The notes beneath the pieces are model-generated. The model was not told where the DNA came from and did no database searches. It was given only the letters and a program-made list of their open reading frames with translations. Made by a program: the position numbers and the translations under genes. A stretch of 64,000 nt of DNA from Micromonospora trifolii (GTDB taxonomy: Bacteria; Actinomycetota; Actinomycetes; Mycobacteriales; Micromonosporaceae), in the NCBI RefSeq assembly GCF_022229005.1, contig NZ_JAKKFD010000020.1, forward strand, positions 113,188-177,187, in the 5' to 3' direction. Positions 23,931 to 33,473 of this stretch are shown piece by piece (the stretch's first letter is position 1; each line of letters begins with the position of its first letter).

Positions 23931-25336
23931 CTCGCCGATCCTCCCAGTGCTGTGATGATCTCTTCGGCCGCCGTCTCGCCGGAGCGGACGCAGACCGGGA
24001 TGCCGACGCCGTCGTAGCCGGCGCCGGCGAGGACCAGTGTGGGGTGCGCGGCCCGCAGCGCCGTCCGCGCGGCGGCGAGCCGGTCGGCGTGCCCCGGCGC
24101 GTACTGCGGCAGCGCACCGCCCCACCGCTGCACGTGCCCGTCGACCGGGGCGGGCAGCGGGGTGCCGAGCACCGCCGACAGTTCCCGGTGCACGGTGGCC
24201 GCCAGGTCCGCGTCGGGGCGCTGAAGGTGCGCCTCCTCGCCGTACCGGCCCACCGAGGCGCGCACCACTGCCAACCCGTCCGGCCGGCGCAGGTGCCCCC
24301 ACTTGGTCGTGAAGAATGTCGCCGCCTTGATCAGCAGGCCCTCGGTGCTCGGCACCAGGAAGCCCGACAGCTCGGGCAGTCGCGGCTGCGGCAACGCCAT
24401 GGTGACCAGCGCGACGCTCGCGTAGTCCAGCGCGCCGACGCCCGCCGCCACCGACGGCGCGGGGCCGGCGAGCAGCCGCGCCGCCGGTCGCGCCGGCACC
24501 GCCAGCACCACGGCGTCCACGTCGACCAACTCCGGGTCGCGGGTCGGGCCGACGGTGAGCCGCCAACCGGTTTCGGTAGCTGTCAGCTCGCGCACTGCGG
24601 CGTCCCGCCGTACCGTCGCGCCGCTGGCCGTCACCGCCGCCTCGACCAGGGTGCTGAGCCCACCGGCGAGGGTGCCGAAGACCGGGGCGCCGGGCGCCCG
24701 CGGCGCGGCGGCCTGTGCGGCCCGGACCGCGCCGACCAGTGTGTGCTCCACCCGGGCCGTCCGGGCCAGCGCCGGCATCGTCGTGACCAGGGAGAGATCG
24801 TCGGCGCGGCCCGCGTACACGCCGCCCAGCATCGGGTCGACCAGTCGCTCGACCACCTCGTTGCCGAAGCGGGACCGGACCAGCGCACCCACCGAGACGT
24901 CCGCGTCCGGCCCGACCAACGGCCGACCGCCGTCGATGTCGGCGTCCGCGGCCGGGCGGGCGACAGTGGCCACCCGCTCCAGATCCCCGGGTACGCCCAC
25001 CAGGGTGCCGCCCGGGATGGGGCGCAGCCCCCCGTCGATGACCAGCGCGGCCTGCCCCACAGTGGGGTGCACGATCTTCTCGCCCAGCCCGAGCCGGCGG
25101 GCCAACGCCACCGCCGCGCTCTCGGCGCCGGCCGGGTCGCGCATCAGGAACGACTCCGCGCCGAACTCGACCGGCTGACCAGCCAGCTCCCCGGTGCGCA
25201 GCTTTCCGCCCAGCGCGCCGGACTGCTCGTACACAGTGATCTCGGTGCCGGCAGGTGCGCTGTCGCGCAGACGGACCGCGGCGGCCAGCCCGGCGATCCC
25301 GCCGCCGACCACCGCCACCCGCCAGGGCTGCCGCAT
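23927..25336 (-). CDS. hemG: Coproporphyrinogen III oxidase / protoporphyrinogen oxidase, FAD-dependent
   Basis: A 469-residue flavoprotein of the HemY/CgoX family. It has a dinucleotide-binding motif [15 protein letters not shown] at the N-terminus, GALGGKLRT for [12 protein letters not shown] in the middle and a C-terminal FAD motif [20 protein letters not shown]. In this pathway it oxidises coproporphyrinogen III to coproporphyrin III. It lies 6 nt after hemE and overlaps hemQ by 4 bp. Confidence 0.93.
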   Translation of the reverse strand: MRQPWRVAVVGGGIAGLAAAVRLRDSAPAGTEITVYEQSGALGGKLRTGELAGQPVEFGAESFLMRDPAGAESAAVALARRLGLGEKIVHPTVGQAALVIDGGLRPIPGGTLVGVPGDLERVATVARPAADADIDGGRPLVGPDADVSVGALVRSRFGNEVVERLVDPMLGGVYAGRADDLSLVTTMPALARTARVEHTLVGAVRAAQAAAPRAPGAPVFGTLAGGLSTLVEAAVTASGATVRRDAAVRELTATETGWRLTVGPTRDPELVDVDAVVLAVPARPAARLLAGPAPSVAAGVGALDYASVALVTMALPQPRLPELSGFLVPSTEGLLIKAATFFTTKWGHLRRPDGLAVVRASVGRYGEEAHLQRPDADLAATVHRELSAVLGTPLPAPVDGHVQRWGGALPQYAPGHADRLAAARTALRAAHPTLVLAGAGYDGVGIPVCVRSGETAAEEIITALGGSAR

Positions 25337-25342
25337 TCCCGG

Positions 25343-26440
25343 TCAGCCCTGGTCGGCCCGGCGGCTGGACAGCTCGTGCACCAGCGCGACCACCCGGGTC
25401 AGCACCTCCGGGTCGGTCTCCGGCATCACCCCGTGGCCCAGGTTGAACACGTGCCCGGGGGCCGCCCGGCCCTGCTCCAGGATGCGGCGCACCTCGGCCT
25501 CCACGACCGGCCACGGCGCGAGCAGCACACACGGGTCCAGGTTTCCCTGCACCGCCTTGTCGGCGCCGATCCGGCCGGTGGCCACGTCCAGCGGCGTACG
25601 CCAGTCGACGCCGACCACGTCGGCCCCGGCCTCACCCATCGCGCCGAGCAGCTCGGCGGTGCCCACCCCGAAGTGGATCCGGGGCACCCCGGCGTCAGCC
25701 AGCCCGCTCAGCACGGCGGTCGAGTGCGGCAACACGAAACGGCGGTAGTCGGCCTCGGAGAGCGCGCCGGCCCACGAGTCGAACAGTTGCACGGCGGAGA
25801 CGCCGGCCTCGATCTGGACCCGCAGGAAGGCCAGCGTCACCTCGGCCAGCCGGGCGCACAGCGCGTGCCACAGCTCGGGGTCGCCGTACATCAGGGCCTT
25901 GGTCTTCGCGTGGGTGCGCGACGGACCGCCCTCGACCAGGTAGCTGGCCAACGTGAACGGCGCACCGGCGAAGCCGATCAGCGGGGTGTCGCCCAGCTCG
26001 ACCACCAACTGCCGGACGGCCTCGTCCACGTACGAGACGTCGTCGCGGGTGATCCGGCGGATCCGCTCCACGTCGGCGGCGGTGCGGATCGGCTCGGCGA
26101 CCACCGGGCCGGTGCCCGGCACGATGTCCAGGTCGATCCCGGCCGCGGCGACGGGCACCACGATGTCGCTGAACAGGATCGCCGCGTCCACGCCGTGGCG
26201 GCGCACCGGCTGGAGGGTGATCTCGGTGACCAGCTCCGGGCGCCGGCAGGACTCCAGCATCGGCACGCTCGCCCGGATCTCCCGGTACTCCGGCAGGGAG
26301 CGGCCGGCCTGGCGCATGAACCAGACCGGGGTGTGCGGGACGGGCCGACGTCGGCAGGCCCGGATGAAGGGCGAGTCGGCCGGTCCGCCGGGGCGGGAAT
26401 CTCCGTCTCGGGCGACAGTGCCCGTGGTGTCCGTGGTCAT
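25343..26440 (-). CDS. hemE: Uroporphyrinogen decarboxylase
   Basis: A 365-residue HemE that decarboxylates uroporphyrinogen III to coproporphyrinogen III. Signatures are [15 protein letters not shown] near the N-terminus, ILFSDIVVP (with the catalytic Asp), [22 protein letters not shown] and [11 protein letters not shown] at the C-terminus. ATG 26440 is preferred because upstream ATGs would run into the hairpin and the divergent promoter. First gene of hemE-hemG-hemQ. Confidence 0.95.
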   Translation of the reverse strand: MTTDTTGTVARDGDSRPGGPADSPFIRACRRRPVPHTPVWFMRQAGRSLPEYREIRASVPMLESCRRPELVTEITLQPVRRHGVDAAILFSDIVVPVAAAGIDLDIVPGTGPVVAEPIRTAADVERIRRITRDDVSYVDEAVRQLVVELGDTPLIGFAGAPFTLASYLVEGGPSRTHAKTKALMYGDPELWHALCARLAEVTLAFLRVQIEAGVSAVQLFDSWAGALSEADYRRFVLPHSTAVLSGLADAGVPRIHFGVGTAELLGAMGEAGADVVGVDWRTPLDVATGRIGADKAVQGNLDPCVLLAPWPVVEAEVRRILEQGRAAPGHVFNLGHGVMPETDPEVLTRVVALVHELSSRRADQG

Positions 26441-26489
26441 CGCCGCAATCGTGCCACGCCCGCAGCCGGAAACCGGGTGGGGGTGAGAG

Positions 26490-26522
26490 GAAGGGCACCG
26501 TTCCTTACGCCCGGTGCCCTTC
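26490..26522. repeat. Hairpin in the hemE/DUF3000 divergent region
   Basis: GAAGGGCACCG (26490-26500) and its complement (26512-26522) form an 11-bp perfect stem with an 11-nt loop. It lies between two divergent genes, so a terminator role is unlikely. In the hemE mRNA direction it is upstream of the start codon and could affect the 5' leader. Confidence 0.55.
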
Positions 26523-26565
26523 ATGAGCGTCGGCGCGCCGTCGAAGCGGGCAATGGACGGCGGCA

Positions 26566-26571
26566 TAGGCT
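26566..26571 (+). promoter_or_regulatory. -10 box of leaderless DUF3000 gene
   Basis: TAGGCT sits 6 nt before ATG 26578, and no Shine-Dalgarno is present. Confidence 0.5.
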
Positions 26572-26577
26572 GCCGAC

Positions 26578-27150
26578 ATGGCCCCCCCGATCGCGCTCCC
26601 GGAGACGTTCGCCCGAGCGGTCGCCGGGCTGCGGTCGGCCGCCCCCCGGCCGGAGATCACCCTGGAGGAGGTCGGCGCTCCCCAGCGGCTGGCCCCGTAC
26701 GCGTTCGCGCTCGCCGCCACAGTGCTGCGCGACGACGACGAGGTGGCGACCGGCCGGCTGATCCTGCTGCACAACCCGGTCGGGCACGAGGCGTGGCAGG
26801 GCACTCTGCGGTTGGTCACCTACGTGACGGCCGAGTTGGAGGTCGATCTGGCCGCCGACCCGCTGCTGCCCGGGGTCGGCTGGACGTGGCTGACCGACGC
26901 GTTGGACGCCCAGGACGCCGGCCACCGGGCCATCGGCGGAACGGTGACGCAGACCATGTCGACCCGGTTCGGCGATCTCGCCGGGCCACCGACAATCGGT
27001 GACATCGAGATCCGCGCGTCCTGGACCCCGATCGACGACGACCTGACCCCACACCTGCTCGGCTGGTGCGCGTTGCTCGCCTCCACCGCCGGTCTCCCCC
27101 CACCCGGCGTCACCGCCCTCTCCGACCGCCGCCCGGCCGGCGCAGCCTGA
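26578..27150 (+). CDS. DUF3000 family protein
   Basis: A 190-residue soluble protein matching DUF3000, an actinobacteria-specific family regularly found between hemE and the RNase D gene, as here. Recognisable segments are [44 protein letters not shown] and [20 protein letters not shown]. No function is known. Confidence 0.85.
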   Translation: MAPPIALPETFARAVAGLRSAAPRPEITLEEVGAPQRLAPYAFALAATVLRDDDEVATGRLILLHNPVGHEAWQGTLRLVTYVTAELEVDLAADPLLPGVGWTWLTDALDAQDAGHRAIGGTVTQTMSTRFGDLAGPPTIGDIEIRASWTPIDDDLTPHLLGWCALLASTAGLPPPGVTALSDRRPAGAA

Positions 27151-27233
27151 CGTTCGGCCCTCGGGAGGACACTTTGCGGACACCTGATCGACACACGCCG
27201 GACCGGCTGCACCCGCCGGATCTCCGCGCGCAC

Positions 27234-27239
27234 TAGGGT
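27234..27239 (+). promoter_or_regulatory. -10 box of leaderless rnd
   Basis: TAGGGT is 6 nt upstream of GTG 27246, with no Shine-Dalgarno. Confidence 0.5.
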
Positions 27240-27245
27240 TGTCAG

Positions 27246-28574
27246 GTGACCGACGAACCACCCCTGCGCCGTCGGCCCACCGAAGAACTTCCGGGAAACG
27301 CACTCCAGCACCCGCCGTCGGCCCAGCCGCAGCCGGCGGGCGCGGGGGCCGACCCGGCCGACGGTGGGCCCGTTCCGCTGATCGCCCCGCGTGACGGCAC
27401 CCCCGATCCGGTGGCCGCCCCGGCCGAGCTTGCCGAGGTCGTGGCCCGCTTCGCGGCGGGCACCGGCCCGGTCGCCCTGGACGCCGAGCGGGCTTCCGGC
27501 TACCGCTACAGCCAACGCGCGTACCTGGTGCAACTGCGCCGGGCCGGTGCGGGCACGGCCCTGATCGACCCGCTGCCCCTGCCCGACCTCAGCGCACTGG
27601 ACGCGGTGATCGGCGAGGCCGAGTGGGTCCTCCACGCGGCCAGCCAGGATCTGCCCTGCCTGGCCGAGGTGGGGTTGCGCCCGCGCCGACTGTTCGACAC
27701 CGAGCTGGCGGCTCGGCTGGCCGGCTTCGAACGCGTCGGGCTGGCCGCGCTCACCGAGCAGCTGCTCGGGTTCACCCTGGAGAAGCACCACTCGGCGGCC
27801 GACTGGTCGAGCCGACCGCTGCCCGAGTCGTGGTTGACGTACGCCGCCCTCGACGTCGAGCTGCTCACCGACCTGCGCGACGCGCTGGACGCCGAGTTGA
27901 CCCGGCAGGGCAAGTCGGCCTGGGCCGCGGAGGAGTTCGCGGCGCTGGTCCGCACCGGGGCACGCCCGCCCCGGGTCCGGGCGGAGCCGTGGCGGCGCAC
28001 CTCGGGCATCCACCGGCTGCGGGGGGCGCGGGCCCAGGCCCGGGTCCGCTCGATGTGGTACGCCCGGGACCAGATCGCCTCCCGGCGGGACGCCGCTCCC
28101 GGTCGGGTGTTGCCCGACTCGGCGATCATCGCCGCGGCCGAGCTGGACCCGAAGGACGAGAAGACCCTGCTGACCCTGCCCGGCTTCGGTGGTCGGTCGG
28201 TCCGCCGGCTGGCCCGCACCTGGCTCGCCGCGCTCGACGACGCCCGGCAACTGCCGGAGGATTCCCTGCCGGTCTCGCCGGCCGTGGAGGGTCCGCCCCC
28301 GCCGCACCGGTGGGCCGAACGGGACCCGGTGGCGGCCGGTCGGCTGGCCCGCTGCCGGGAGGTCGTGATCCGCATCGCCGGCGAGCACAACCTTCCGCCG
28401 GAAAACCTGATCACTCCGGATTCGGTCCGTCGGCTGGCCTGGACCCCGCCGGAGGAGATCACCGAGGAGTCGGTGGCGGAGACCCTGCGCGGCCTCAACG
28501 CCCGCGAGTGGCAGATCGGCCTCCTCACCCCCGACCTGACCGAAGCCCTGGCCCCGGCGGCCTCGCCCGCCTGA
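27246..28574 (+). CDS. rnd: Ribonuclease D
   Basis: A 442-residue 3'-5' exoribonuclease that trims stable RNA precursors. The N-terminal about 60 residues are a low-complexity Pro/Ala extension. The DEDD exonuclease follows: ALDAERASGYRYSQRAYLVQL (first D/E), VLHAASQDLPCL (second D) and TYAALDVELLTDL (last D). The HRDC domain comes next (RRDAAPGRVLPDSAIIAAA). Start GTG 27246 is supported by its -10 box. Confidence 0.92.
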   Translation: MTDEPPLRRRPTEELPGNALQHPPSAQPQPAGAGADPADGGPVPLIAPRDGTPDPVAAPAELAEVVARFAAGTGPVALDAERASGYRYSQRAYLVQLRRAGAGTALIDPLPLPDLSALDAVIGEAEWVLHAASQDLPCLAEVGLRPRRLFDTELAARLAGFERVGLAALTEQLLGFTLEKHHSAADWSSRPLPESWLTYAALDVELLTDLRDALDAELTRQGKSAWAAEEFAALVRTGARPPRVRAEPWRRTSGIHRLRGARAQARVRSMWYARDQIASRRDAAPGRVLPDSAIIAAAELDPKDEKTLLTLPGFGGRSVRRLARTWLAALDDARQLPEDSLPVSPAVEGPPPPHRWAERDPVAAGRLARCREVVIRIAGEHNLPPENLITPDSVRRLAWTPPEEITEESVAETLRGLNAREWQIGLLTPDLTEALAPAASPA

Positions 28575-28625
28575 CCCGACCCCCGGGTGTGGGGTGGGCC
28601 ACAGCCGGGGGTGGGGACGGGGTTG

Positions 28626-28641
28626 GTTACTGGCGAGTAGC
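28626..28641. promoter_or_regulatory. Candidate operator upstream of the fad operon
   Basis: GTTACTGGCGAGTAGC is an imperfect 16-bp palindrome (TACT-GGCG-AGTA core) about 95 bp before the thiolase start. The layout resembles operators of TetR-type fatty-acid regulators. No regulator gene lies nearby. Confidence 0.4.
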
Positions 28642-28735
28642 ATCCGAGGGAAACGTGCCCGTGTCGGCGACCCTTGTTCCGGTCCGGCGTGCCGCCCGGC
28701 GCGAAGGCCGCATCACGGTCGAATAGGAGGCTCAA

Positions 28736-29932
28736 GTGCCCCGTGAAGTTCGCGACGTCGTCTTCGTCGACGGCGTCCGTACCCCGTTCGGCAAGGCGGG
28801 TGGCATGTACGCCAACACCCGCGCCGACGACCTGGTGATCCGCTGCATCCGGGAACTGATGCGTCGCAACCCGCAGCTGCCCCCGGAGCGGGTCGAGGAG
28901 GTCGCCATCGCGGCCACCACCCAGATCGGCGACCAGGGCCTCACCATCGGCCGCACCGCCGCCCTGCTGGCGGGGCTGCCCAAGACCGTTCCCGGCTTCG
29001 CCATCGACCGGATGTGCGCGGGTGCGATGACCGCCGTCACCACGGTGGCCAGCGGCATCGCCATGGGCGCGTACGACATCGCCATCGCCGGTGGCGTCGA
29101 GCACATGGGCCGCCACCCGATGGGTGAGGGCGTCGACCCCAACCCGCGCATCATCGCGGAGAAGCTGGTCGACCCGTCCGCGCTGGTGATGGGCTCCACC
29201 GCGGAGAACCTGCACGACCTGGTCCCGCACATCACCAAGGCACGCACCGACGCGTTCGCGCTCGCCTCGCAGCAGAAGACCGCCAAGGCGTACGCCAACG
29301 GCAAGCTTCAGGACGACCTGGTGCCGATGTCGATCCGCGACGCGGAGGGCGGCTGGGGTCTGGCCACTGTGGACGAGGCCCCACGGGACACCACGCTTGC
29401 GAAGCTGGGCACCCTGAAGACCCCGTTCCGCCCGCACGGCAAGGTCACCGCGGGCAACGCGGCCGGTCTGAACGACGGCGCCACAGCGAGTCTGCTGGCC
29501 GACGAGGCCACCGCCCGTGAGTTGGGCCTGCCGGTCGCCATGCGGCTGGTGTCGTTCGGCTTCGTCGGAGTGGAGCCGGAGGTGATGGGCGTCGGCCCGA
29601 TCCCGTCGACGGAGAAGGCGCTGCGCCTCGCCGGGCTCAGCATCGACGACATCGGCCTGTTCGAGCTGAACGAGGCGTTCGCCGTGCAGGTGCTCGCCTT
29701 CCTCGACCACTTCGGCATCGCCGACGACGACGCACGGGTCAACCAGTGGGGCGGCGCGATCGCCATCGGCCATCCGCTGGCCTCCTCCGGCGTGCGGCTG
29801 ATGACGCAGCTGGCCCGCCAGTTCGCCGAGCACCCCGAGGTCCGCTACGGCCTCACCGCCATGTGCATCGGCATCGGCATGGGCGGCACTGTCATCTGGG
29901 AGAACCCGCACTGGGAGGGTGGCAACAAGTGA
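28736..29932 (+). CDS. fadA: Acetyl-CoA acyltransferase (thiolase)
   Basis: A 398-residue thiolase that cleaves 3-ketoacyl-CoA in beta-oxidation. Nucleophile Cys94 (DRMCAGAM), His346 (GHPLASSG) and the second cysteine Cys377 (MCIGIGMG) are all present. AGGAGG precedes GTG 28736. The stop overlaps the fadB start by 4 bp (GTGA), consistent with an alpha2beta2 trifunctional complex with the downstream protein. Confidence 0.93.
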   Translation: MPREVRDVVFVDGVRTPFGKAGGMYANTRADDLVIRCIRELMRRNPQLPPERVEEVAIAATTQIGDQGLTIGRTAALLAGLPKTVPGFAIDRMCAGAMTAVTTVASGIAMGAYDIAIAGGVEHMGRHPMGEGVDPNPRIIAEKLVDPSALVMGSTAENLHDLVPHITKARTDAFALASQQKTAKAYANGKLQDDLVPMSIRDAEGGWGLATVDEAPRDTTLAKLGTLKTPFRPHGKVTAGNAAGLNDGATASLLADEATARELGLPVAMRLVSFGFVGVEPEVMGVGPIPSTEKALRLAGLSIDDIGLFELNEAFAVQVLAFLDHFGIADDDARVNQWGGAIAIGHPLASSGVRLMTQLARQFAEHPEVRYGLTAMCIGIGMGGTVIWENPHWEGGNK

Positions 29933-31989
29933 AGGCACCGAACGAGGTCGTCACCCGGGCGCTGCTGCGGCAGGTGAACGTGCCGGGGCTGGACCGGCCC
30001 GCCGCCCTGATCACGCTGGACAACGGCTTCGACCACACCAAGCCGAACACCTTTGGCCCGGGTGGACTGGCCAGCCTGGACGAGGCGATCACGGCCGCGC
30101 TCGCCGCCGACCCGGCGTTCATCGCGGTCACCGGCAAGCCGTACATCTTCTGTGTGGGCGCGGACATCGTGGGCCTCCCGCAGCTCGCTGACCGCGCGCA
30201 GGCGCTGGAGATCGGCCGGCTCGGCCACCGGGTGTTCGCCCGACTGAAGGACAGCACCGTCCCCACCTTCGCGTTCGTCAACGGCGCGGCGATGGGCGGT
30301 GGCCTGGAGCTGGCCCTGCACTGCCACTACCGGACGCTCTCCGGCGGCGCGGCGGCCCTCGCGCTGCCCGAGGTCTCCCTCGGGCTGGTGCCCGGCTGGG
30401 GTGGCACCCAGCTGCTGCCGAACCTGATCGGCATCCCCGCCGCGACCCAGGTGATCATCCAGAACCCGCTGATGCAGAACAAGATGCTCAAGCCGAAGCA
30501 GGCAGCCGAGCTGGGCATCGCGGACATCCTGTTGGAGCCGGCGGACTTCCTGGAGCGGTCCCTGGAGTGGGCTGCCGGCGTGGTCCGGGGTCAGGTCACA
30601 GTGACCCGGCCCGAGGTCGACAAGGACATGTGGGCGGGCGTGCTCTACTTCGCCCGGGAGACGCTGAACCAGCGGCTGCACGGCGCGGTCCCGGCCGCGA
30701 ACAAGGCGCTCGACCTGCTGGAGACGGCGAAGGACGGCGACTTCGCCGCCGGCACCGCCGCCGAGGACGAGGCCCTCGCGGACCTGGTCTTCTCCGAGGA
30801 GCTGCGCAGCGGCCTGTACGCGTTCGACCTGGTGCAGCGGCGGGCCAAGCGCCCGGCCGGCGCGCCGGACAAGGGTCTGGCCCGCACCATCACCAAGGTC
30901 GGCATCGTCGGCGCGGGTCTGATGGCCAGCCAGCTGGCGCTGCTGTTCGCTCGCCGCCTCCAGGTGCCGGTGGTGATGACCGACCTCGACCAGTCCCGGG
31001 TGGACAAGGGTGTCGGCTACGTGCACACCCAGATCGAAAAGGCCGTCATCAAGGGCCGGATGGACAAGGGCACCGCCGCCAAGCTGTACGGCCTGGTCAG
31101 CGGCACTGTCGACAAGAGCGCCTTCGCCGACGCGGACTTCGTCATCGAGGCGGTCTTCGAGGACCTGGGCGTCAAGAAGCAGGTCTGGGCCGAGTTGGAG
31201 AAGATCGTCTCTCCGGAGGCGGTGCTCGCCACAAACACCAGCTCGCTGTCGATCACCGAGATGGCCGCCGAGTTGGAGCACCCGGAGCGGGTGGTCGGCT
31301 TCCACTTCTTCAACCCGGTGGCGGTGCTGCCGCTGCTGGAGATCGTCCGGGGCGAGCGCACCGACGACGTCACCCTGGCGACCGCGTTCGCGGTCGGCAA
31401 GCAGCTCAAGAAGTCGAGCGTGCTGGTCAAGGACGCTCCGGCGTTCGTGGTGAACCGGCTGCTCACCCGCTTTTTGGGCACCGTCTTCGCGGCCGTCGAC
31501 GCCGGCACCCCGCTGGACGTGGCGAACAGCGCACTGGACCCGCTGGGCCTGCCGATGCGCCCGCTCGCCCTGCTCCAGTTGGTCGGGCCAGCCGTCGCCT
31601 ACCACGTGGGCGGCACCCTGCACACTGCCTACCCGGACCGGTTCGGGGTCAGCGAGAACCTCAAGCGGATCGCCGACTCGGGCCAGCCGATCGTGGTCGA
31701 CGACCAGGTGAACGAAGAGGTCGCCAAGCTGCTGGTGGTGGGTGACCAGCCGTTGACCGCCGAGCAGGTACGCCAGAACGCCCTCGACGCGCTCGCGCAG
31801 GAGATCCGGCTGATGCTGGACGAGGGTGTGGTCGCCGAGGCGCAGGACATCGACCTGTGCATGATCCTGGGCGCCGGCTGGCCGTTCCACCTGGGCGGCG
31901 TCACGCCGTACCTGGACCGGACCGGCACCTCCGAGCGGGTCACCGGCCAGCGGTTCCTGCCGCCCGGTGCGGCGAGCCTGCCGGTCTGA
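29929..31989 (+). CDS. fadB: Multifunctional enoyl-CoA hydratase / 3-hydroxyacyl-CoA dehydrogenase
   Basis: A 686-residue protein. The N-terminal crotonase domain (about 20-220) has oxyanion-hole loops (KPYIFCVGADIVGL and GAAMGGGLELALHC). The dehydrogenase domain (from about 322) has Rossmann motif VGIVGAGLMASQLALLFARR and catalytic GFHFFNPV, followed by a C-terminal domain with DAPAFVVNRLL. It hydrates enoyl-CoA and oxidises the product with NAD+, passing it to the thiolase encoded just upstream. Confidence 0.93.
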   Translation: MKAPNEVVTRALLRQVNVPGLDRPAALITLDNGFDHTKPNTFGPGGLASLDEAITAALAADPAFIAVTGKPYIFCVGADIVGLPQLADRAQALEIGRLGHRVFARLKDSTVPTFAFVNGAAMGGGLELALHCHYRTLSGGAAALALPEVSLGLVPGWGGTQLLPNLIGIPAATQVIIQNPLMQNKMLKPKQAAELGIADILLEPADFLERSLEWAAGVVRGQVTVTRPEVDKDMWAGVLYFARETLNQRLHGAVPAANKALDLLETAKDGDFAAGTAAEDEALADLVFSEELRSGLYAFDLVQRRAKRPAGAPDKGLARTITKVGIVGAGLMASQLALLFARRLQVPVVMTDLDQSRVDKGVGYVHTQIEKAVIKGRMDKGTAAKLYGLVSGTVDKSAFADADFVIEAVFEDLGVKKQVWAELEKIVSPEAVLATNTSSLSITEMAAELEHPERVVGFHFFNPVAVLPLLEIVRGERTDDVTLATAFAVGKQLKKSSVLVKDAPAFVVNRLLTRFLGTVFAAVDAGTPLDVANSALDPLGLPMRPLALLQLVGPAVAYHVGGTLHTAYPDRFGVSENLKRIADSGQPIVVDDQVNEEVAKLLVVGDQPLTAEQVRQNALDALAQEIRLMLDEGVVAEAQDIDLCMILGAGWPFHLGGVTPYLDRTGTSERVTGQRFLPPGAASLPV

Positions 31990-32007
31990 GGAGATAGCAG
32001 CACCACA

Positions 32008-32054
32008 GTCGCGGTGGTCGGACCGTCCCTGGTGGACGGGCCGACCACCGCGAC
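32008..32054 (+). terminator. Terminator after fadB
   Basis: A 14-bp perfect stem (GTCGCGGTGGTCGG at 32008-32021 with 32041-32054) around a 19-nt loop, 18 nt after the fadB stop and followed by a short CGTTTG stretch. Confidence 0.75.
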
Positions 32055-32120
32055 CGTTTGTGATCAGACGATCGCCGGTTGCGGATTCCGCAGGGACAAC
32101 GGCGGGCTCCGCGCCGGGTT

Positions 32121-32126
32121 AGGATC
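32121..32126 (+). promoter_or_regulatory. Probable -10 box of the Pro-rich protein gene
   Basis: TAGGAT lies in the otherwise GC-rich region between the fadB terminator and GGAG/ATG 32160. It suggests a short leader of about 28 nt. Confidence 0.35.
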
Positions 32127-32159
32127 ACGCGTTTTGCACCCCCATCTTGGAGCTGACTG

Positions 32160-32978
32160 ATGTCCCAGCCGCCGGCCAATCCCTACGGCCCGCCGCACGA
32201 TTCCCCCGACCCGTCGCAGCAGCCGGGCCAGCAGCCTGGAGGCTGGCCGCCGCCGCAGCAGCAGGGGCAGCCGCAGCAGCCCGGTGGCTTCCCGCCCGCG
32301 CAGCAGGGCTTCCCGCCTGCCCAGCCTGGTTTCCCGTCCGCGCAGCCGGGTCAGCCCTACGGTGACCCGAACCTCGCCGGTGGCCCGCCCCCGGCGAAGA
32401 AGTCGAACGTCGGCAAGATCGTGCTGATCGTGTTGGCAGTGGTGCTGGTGCTCTGCCTCGGCGGCGTGGCGATCACCTGGTTCGTCGTCAAGGACGACGT
32501 GGGCGCCGTGGTGGACGCCAGCAAGACCCGGGTGACCGCGCCGGCCACCCTCGCCGGCCGGCCGAAGCTCACCAACCCGGAACTCCAGACGGCCGCCGAG
32601 CAGGCGGTCGCCGGGATGAAGACGGCGGCGGGGAACGAGACGAGCACCGTCGCCGCCTTCTACGGCGACCCGACGAAGCAGGACCTCGTCATGATCGCGG
32701 GTGTGTCCGGGCTGCTGTCGGACCCGAAGAAGGAACTTGACGCCTACGTGGACGGCCTGTCCAAGCAGCTGACTGTGGACCAGATGACGGCCGTCGACGC
32801 CGGCCCGCTCGGCGGCGAGGCGCGCTGCGGCGACGGCAAGGCCGAGACCGTGCCGCTGGGCATCTGCGTCTGGGCCGACCGGGGCAGCCTGGGCATGGTG
32901 GTGATGTACTTCAAGTCCGCCGACCAGGCGAAGGCCGAGTTCACCACGATCCGGGGTCAGGTCGAGCAGCAGTCCTGA
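32160..32978 (+). CDS. Pro/Gln-rich single-pass membrane protein
   Basis: A 272-residue protein. Residues 1-75 are a disordered cytoplasmic tail rich in P, Q and G (repeats such as QQPGG and FPPAQPG). A TM helix follows at about 84-107 (VGKIVLIVLAVVLVLCLGGVAITWFVV). The extracytoplasmic domain (about 108-272) has two cysteines (GEARCGDGK and GICVWADRG) that may form a disulfide. This layout is common in actinobacterial envelope proteins, but no function is recognised. GGAG 7 nt before ATG supports the start. Confidence 0.8.
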   Translation: MSQPPANPYGPPHDSPDPSQQPGQQPGGWPPPQQQGQPQQPGGFPPAQQGFPPAQPGFPSAQPGQPYGDPNLAGGPPPAKKSNVGKIVLIVLAVVLVLCLGGVAITWFVVKDDVGAVVDASKTRVTAPATLAGRPKLTNPELQTAAEQAVAGMKTAAGNETSTVAAFYGDPTKQDLVMIAGVSGLLSDPKKELDAYVDGLSKQLTVDQMTAVDAGPLGGEARCGDGKAETVPLGICVWADRGSLGMVVMYFKSADQAKAEFTTIRGQVEQQS

Positions 32979-32985
32979 TCCGTAC

Positions 32986-33023
32986 GCGGGGCCCCGGCCA
33001 CCCTCGGGTGGCCGGGGCCCCGC
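32986..33023. terminator. Strong hairpin terminator, copy 1
   Basis: An 18-bp perfect stem (GCGGGGCCCCGGCCACCC, 32986-33003, with 33006-33023) and a 2-nt TC loop, 7 nt after the stop of the Pro-rich protein gene. Nearly the same hairpin, as its reverse complement, is at 34630-34663. Confidence 0.85.
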
Positions 33024-33101
33024 TGCTTCTCCTGAAGCGCGTCGACCGGCCGCCGTCGTCACGACAGCCACCCCTGAGGCCCGCCAATACTTTGCCCTTG
33101 C

Positions 33102-33131
33102 GCTAAGTGTCACACTCGGGGAACACTTAGC
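33102..33131. promoter_or_regulatory. Inverted-repeat operator before the ArsR gene
   Basis: GCTAAGTGT (33102-33110) and ACACTTAGC (33123-33131) are perfect 9-bp inverted repeats with a 12-nt spacer, ending 3 nt before ATG 33135. Repeats of this kind and position are typical autoregulatory sites for ArsR/SmtB proteins. Confidence 0.65.
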
Positions 33132-33134
33132 CTT

Positions 33135-33473
33135 ATGGCACAGTATTCGGCGCAGCTCGACGGCGTGTTCGTCGCCCTCGCTGACCCGACCCGGCGCTGG
33201 GTCATCCGCCGCCTCGGCCACGGTCCGACGAGCGTCGGCGACCTCGCCCGCGAATTTCCGATGACCCTTCCCTCGTTCATGAAGCACGTGCAGACGCTCG
33301 AGTCGAACGGACTGATCCACACGACCAAGTCCGGCCGGGTGCGCACCTGCGTGCTCAACCGCGAGCGCCTCGCCGTCGTCGACGACTGGCTCGCGGAGCA
33401 GCGCCGGATCTGGGAAGAGCGCACGGATCGCCTGGAACGCCTCGTCACCGATGAGCAGGAGAACCAGCAATGA
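33135..33473 (+). CDS. ArsR family transcriptional regulator
   Basis: A 112-residue winged-helix protein: DGVFVALADPTRRWVIRRLGHGPTSVGDLAREFPMTLPSFMKHVQTLESNGLI is the canonical N-terminal ArsR sequence. It has no metal-binding Cys motif (one Cys, Cys at TCVLNRE), so it belongs to the metal-independent group that is usually paired with SRPBCC proteins. It overlaps the next gene by 4 bp. Confidence 0.92.
   Translation: MAQYSAQLDGVFVALADPTRRWVIRRLGHGPTSVGDLAREFPMTLPSFMKHVQTLESNGLIHTTKSGRVRTCVLNRERLAVVDDWLAEQRRIWEERTDRLERLVTDEQENQQ

Noticed and set aside
24044..26761. A 905-codon open frame on the plus strand across hemG and hemE
   Set aside because: It is antisense to two well-conserved heme genes and has the Arg/Pro/Gly/His-rich composition of a high-GC shadow frame.
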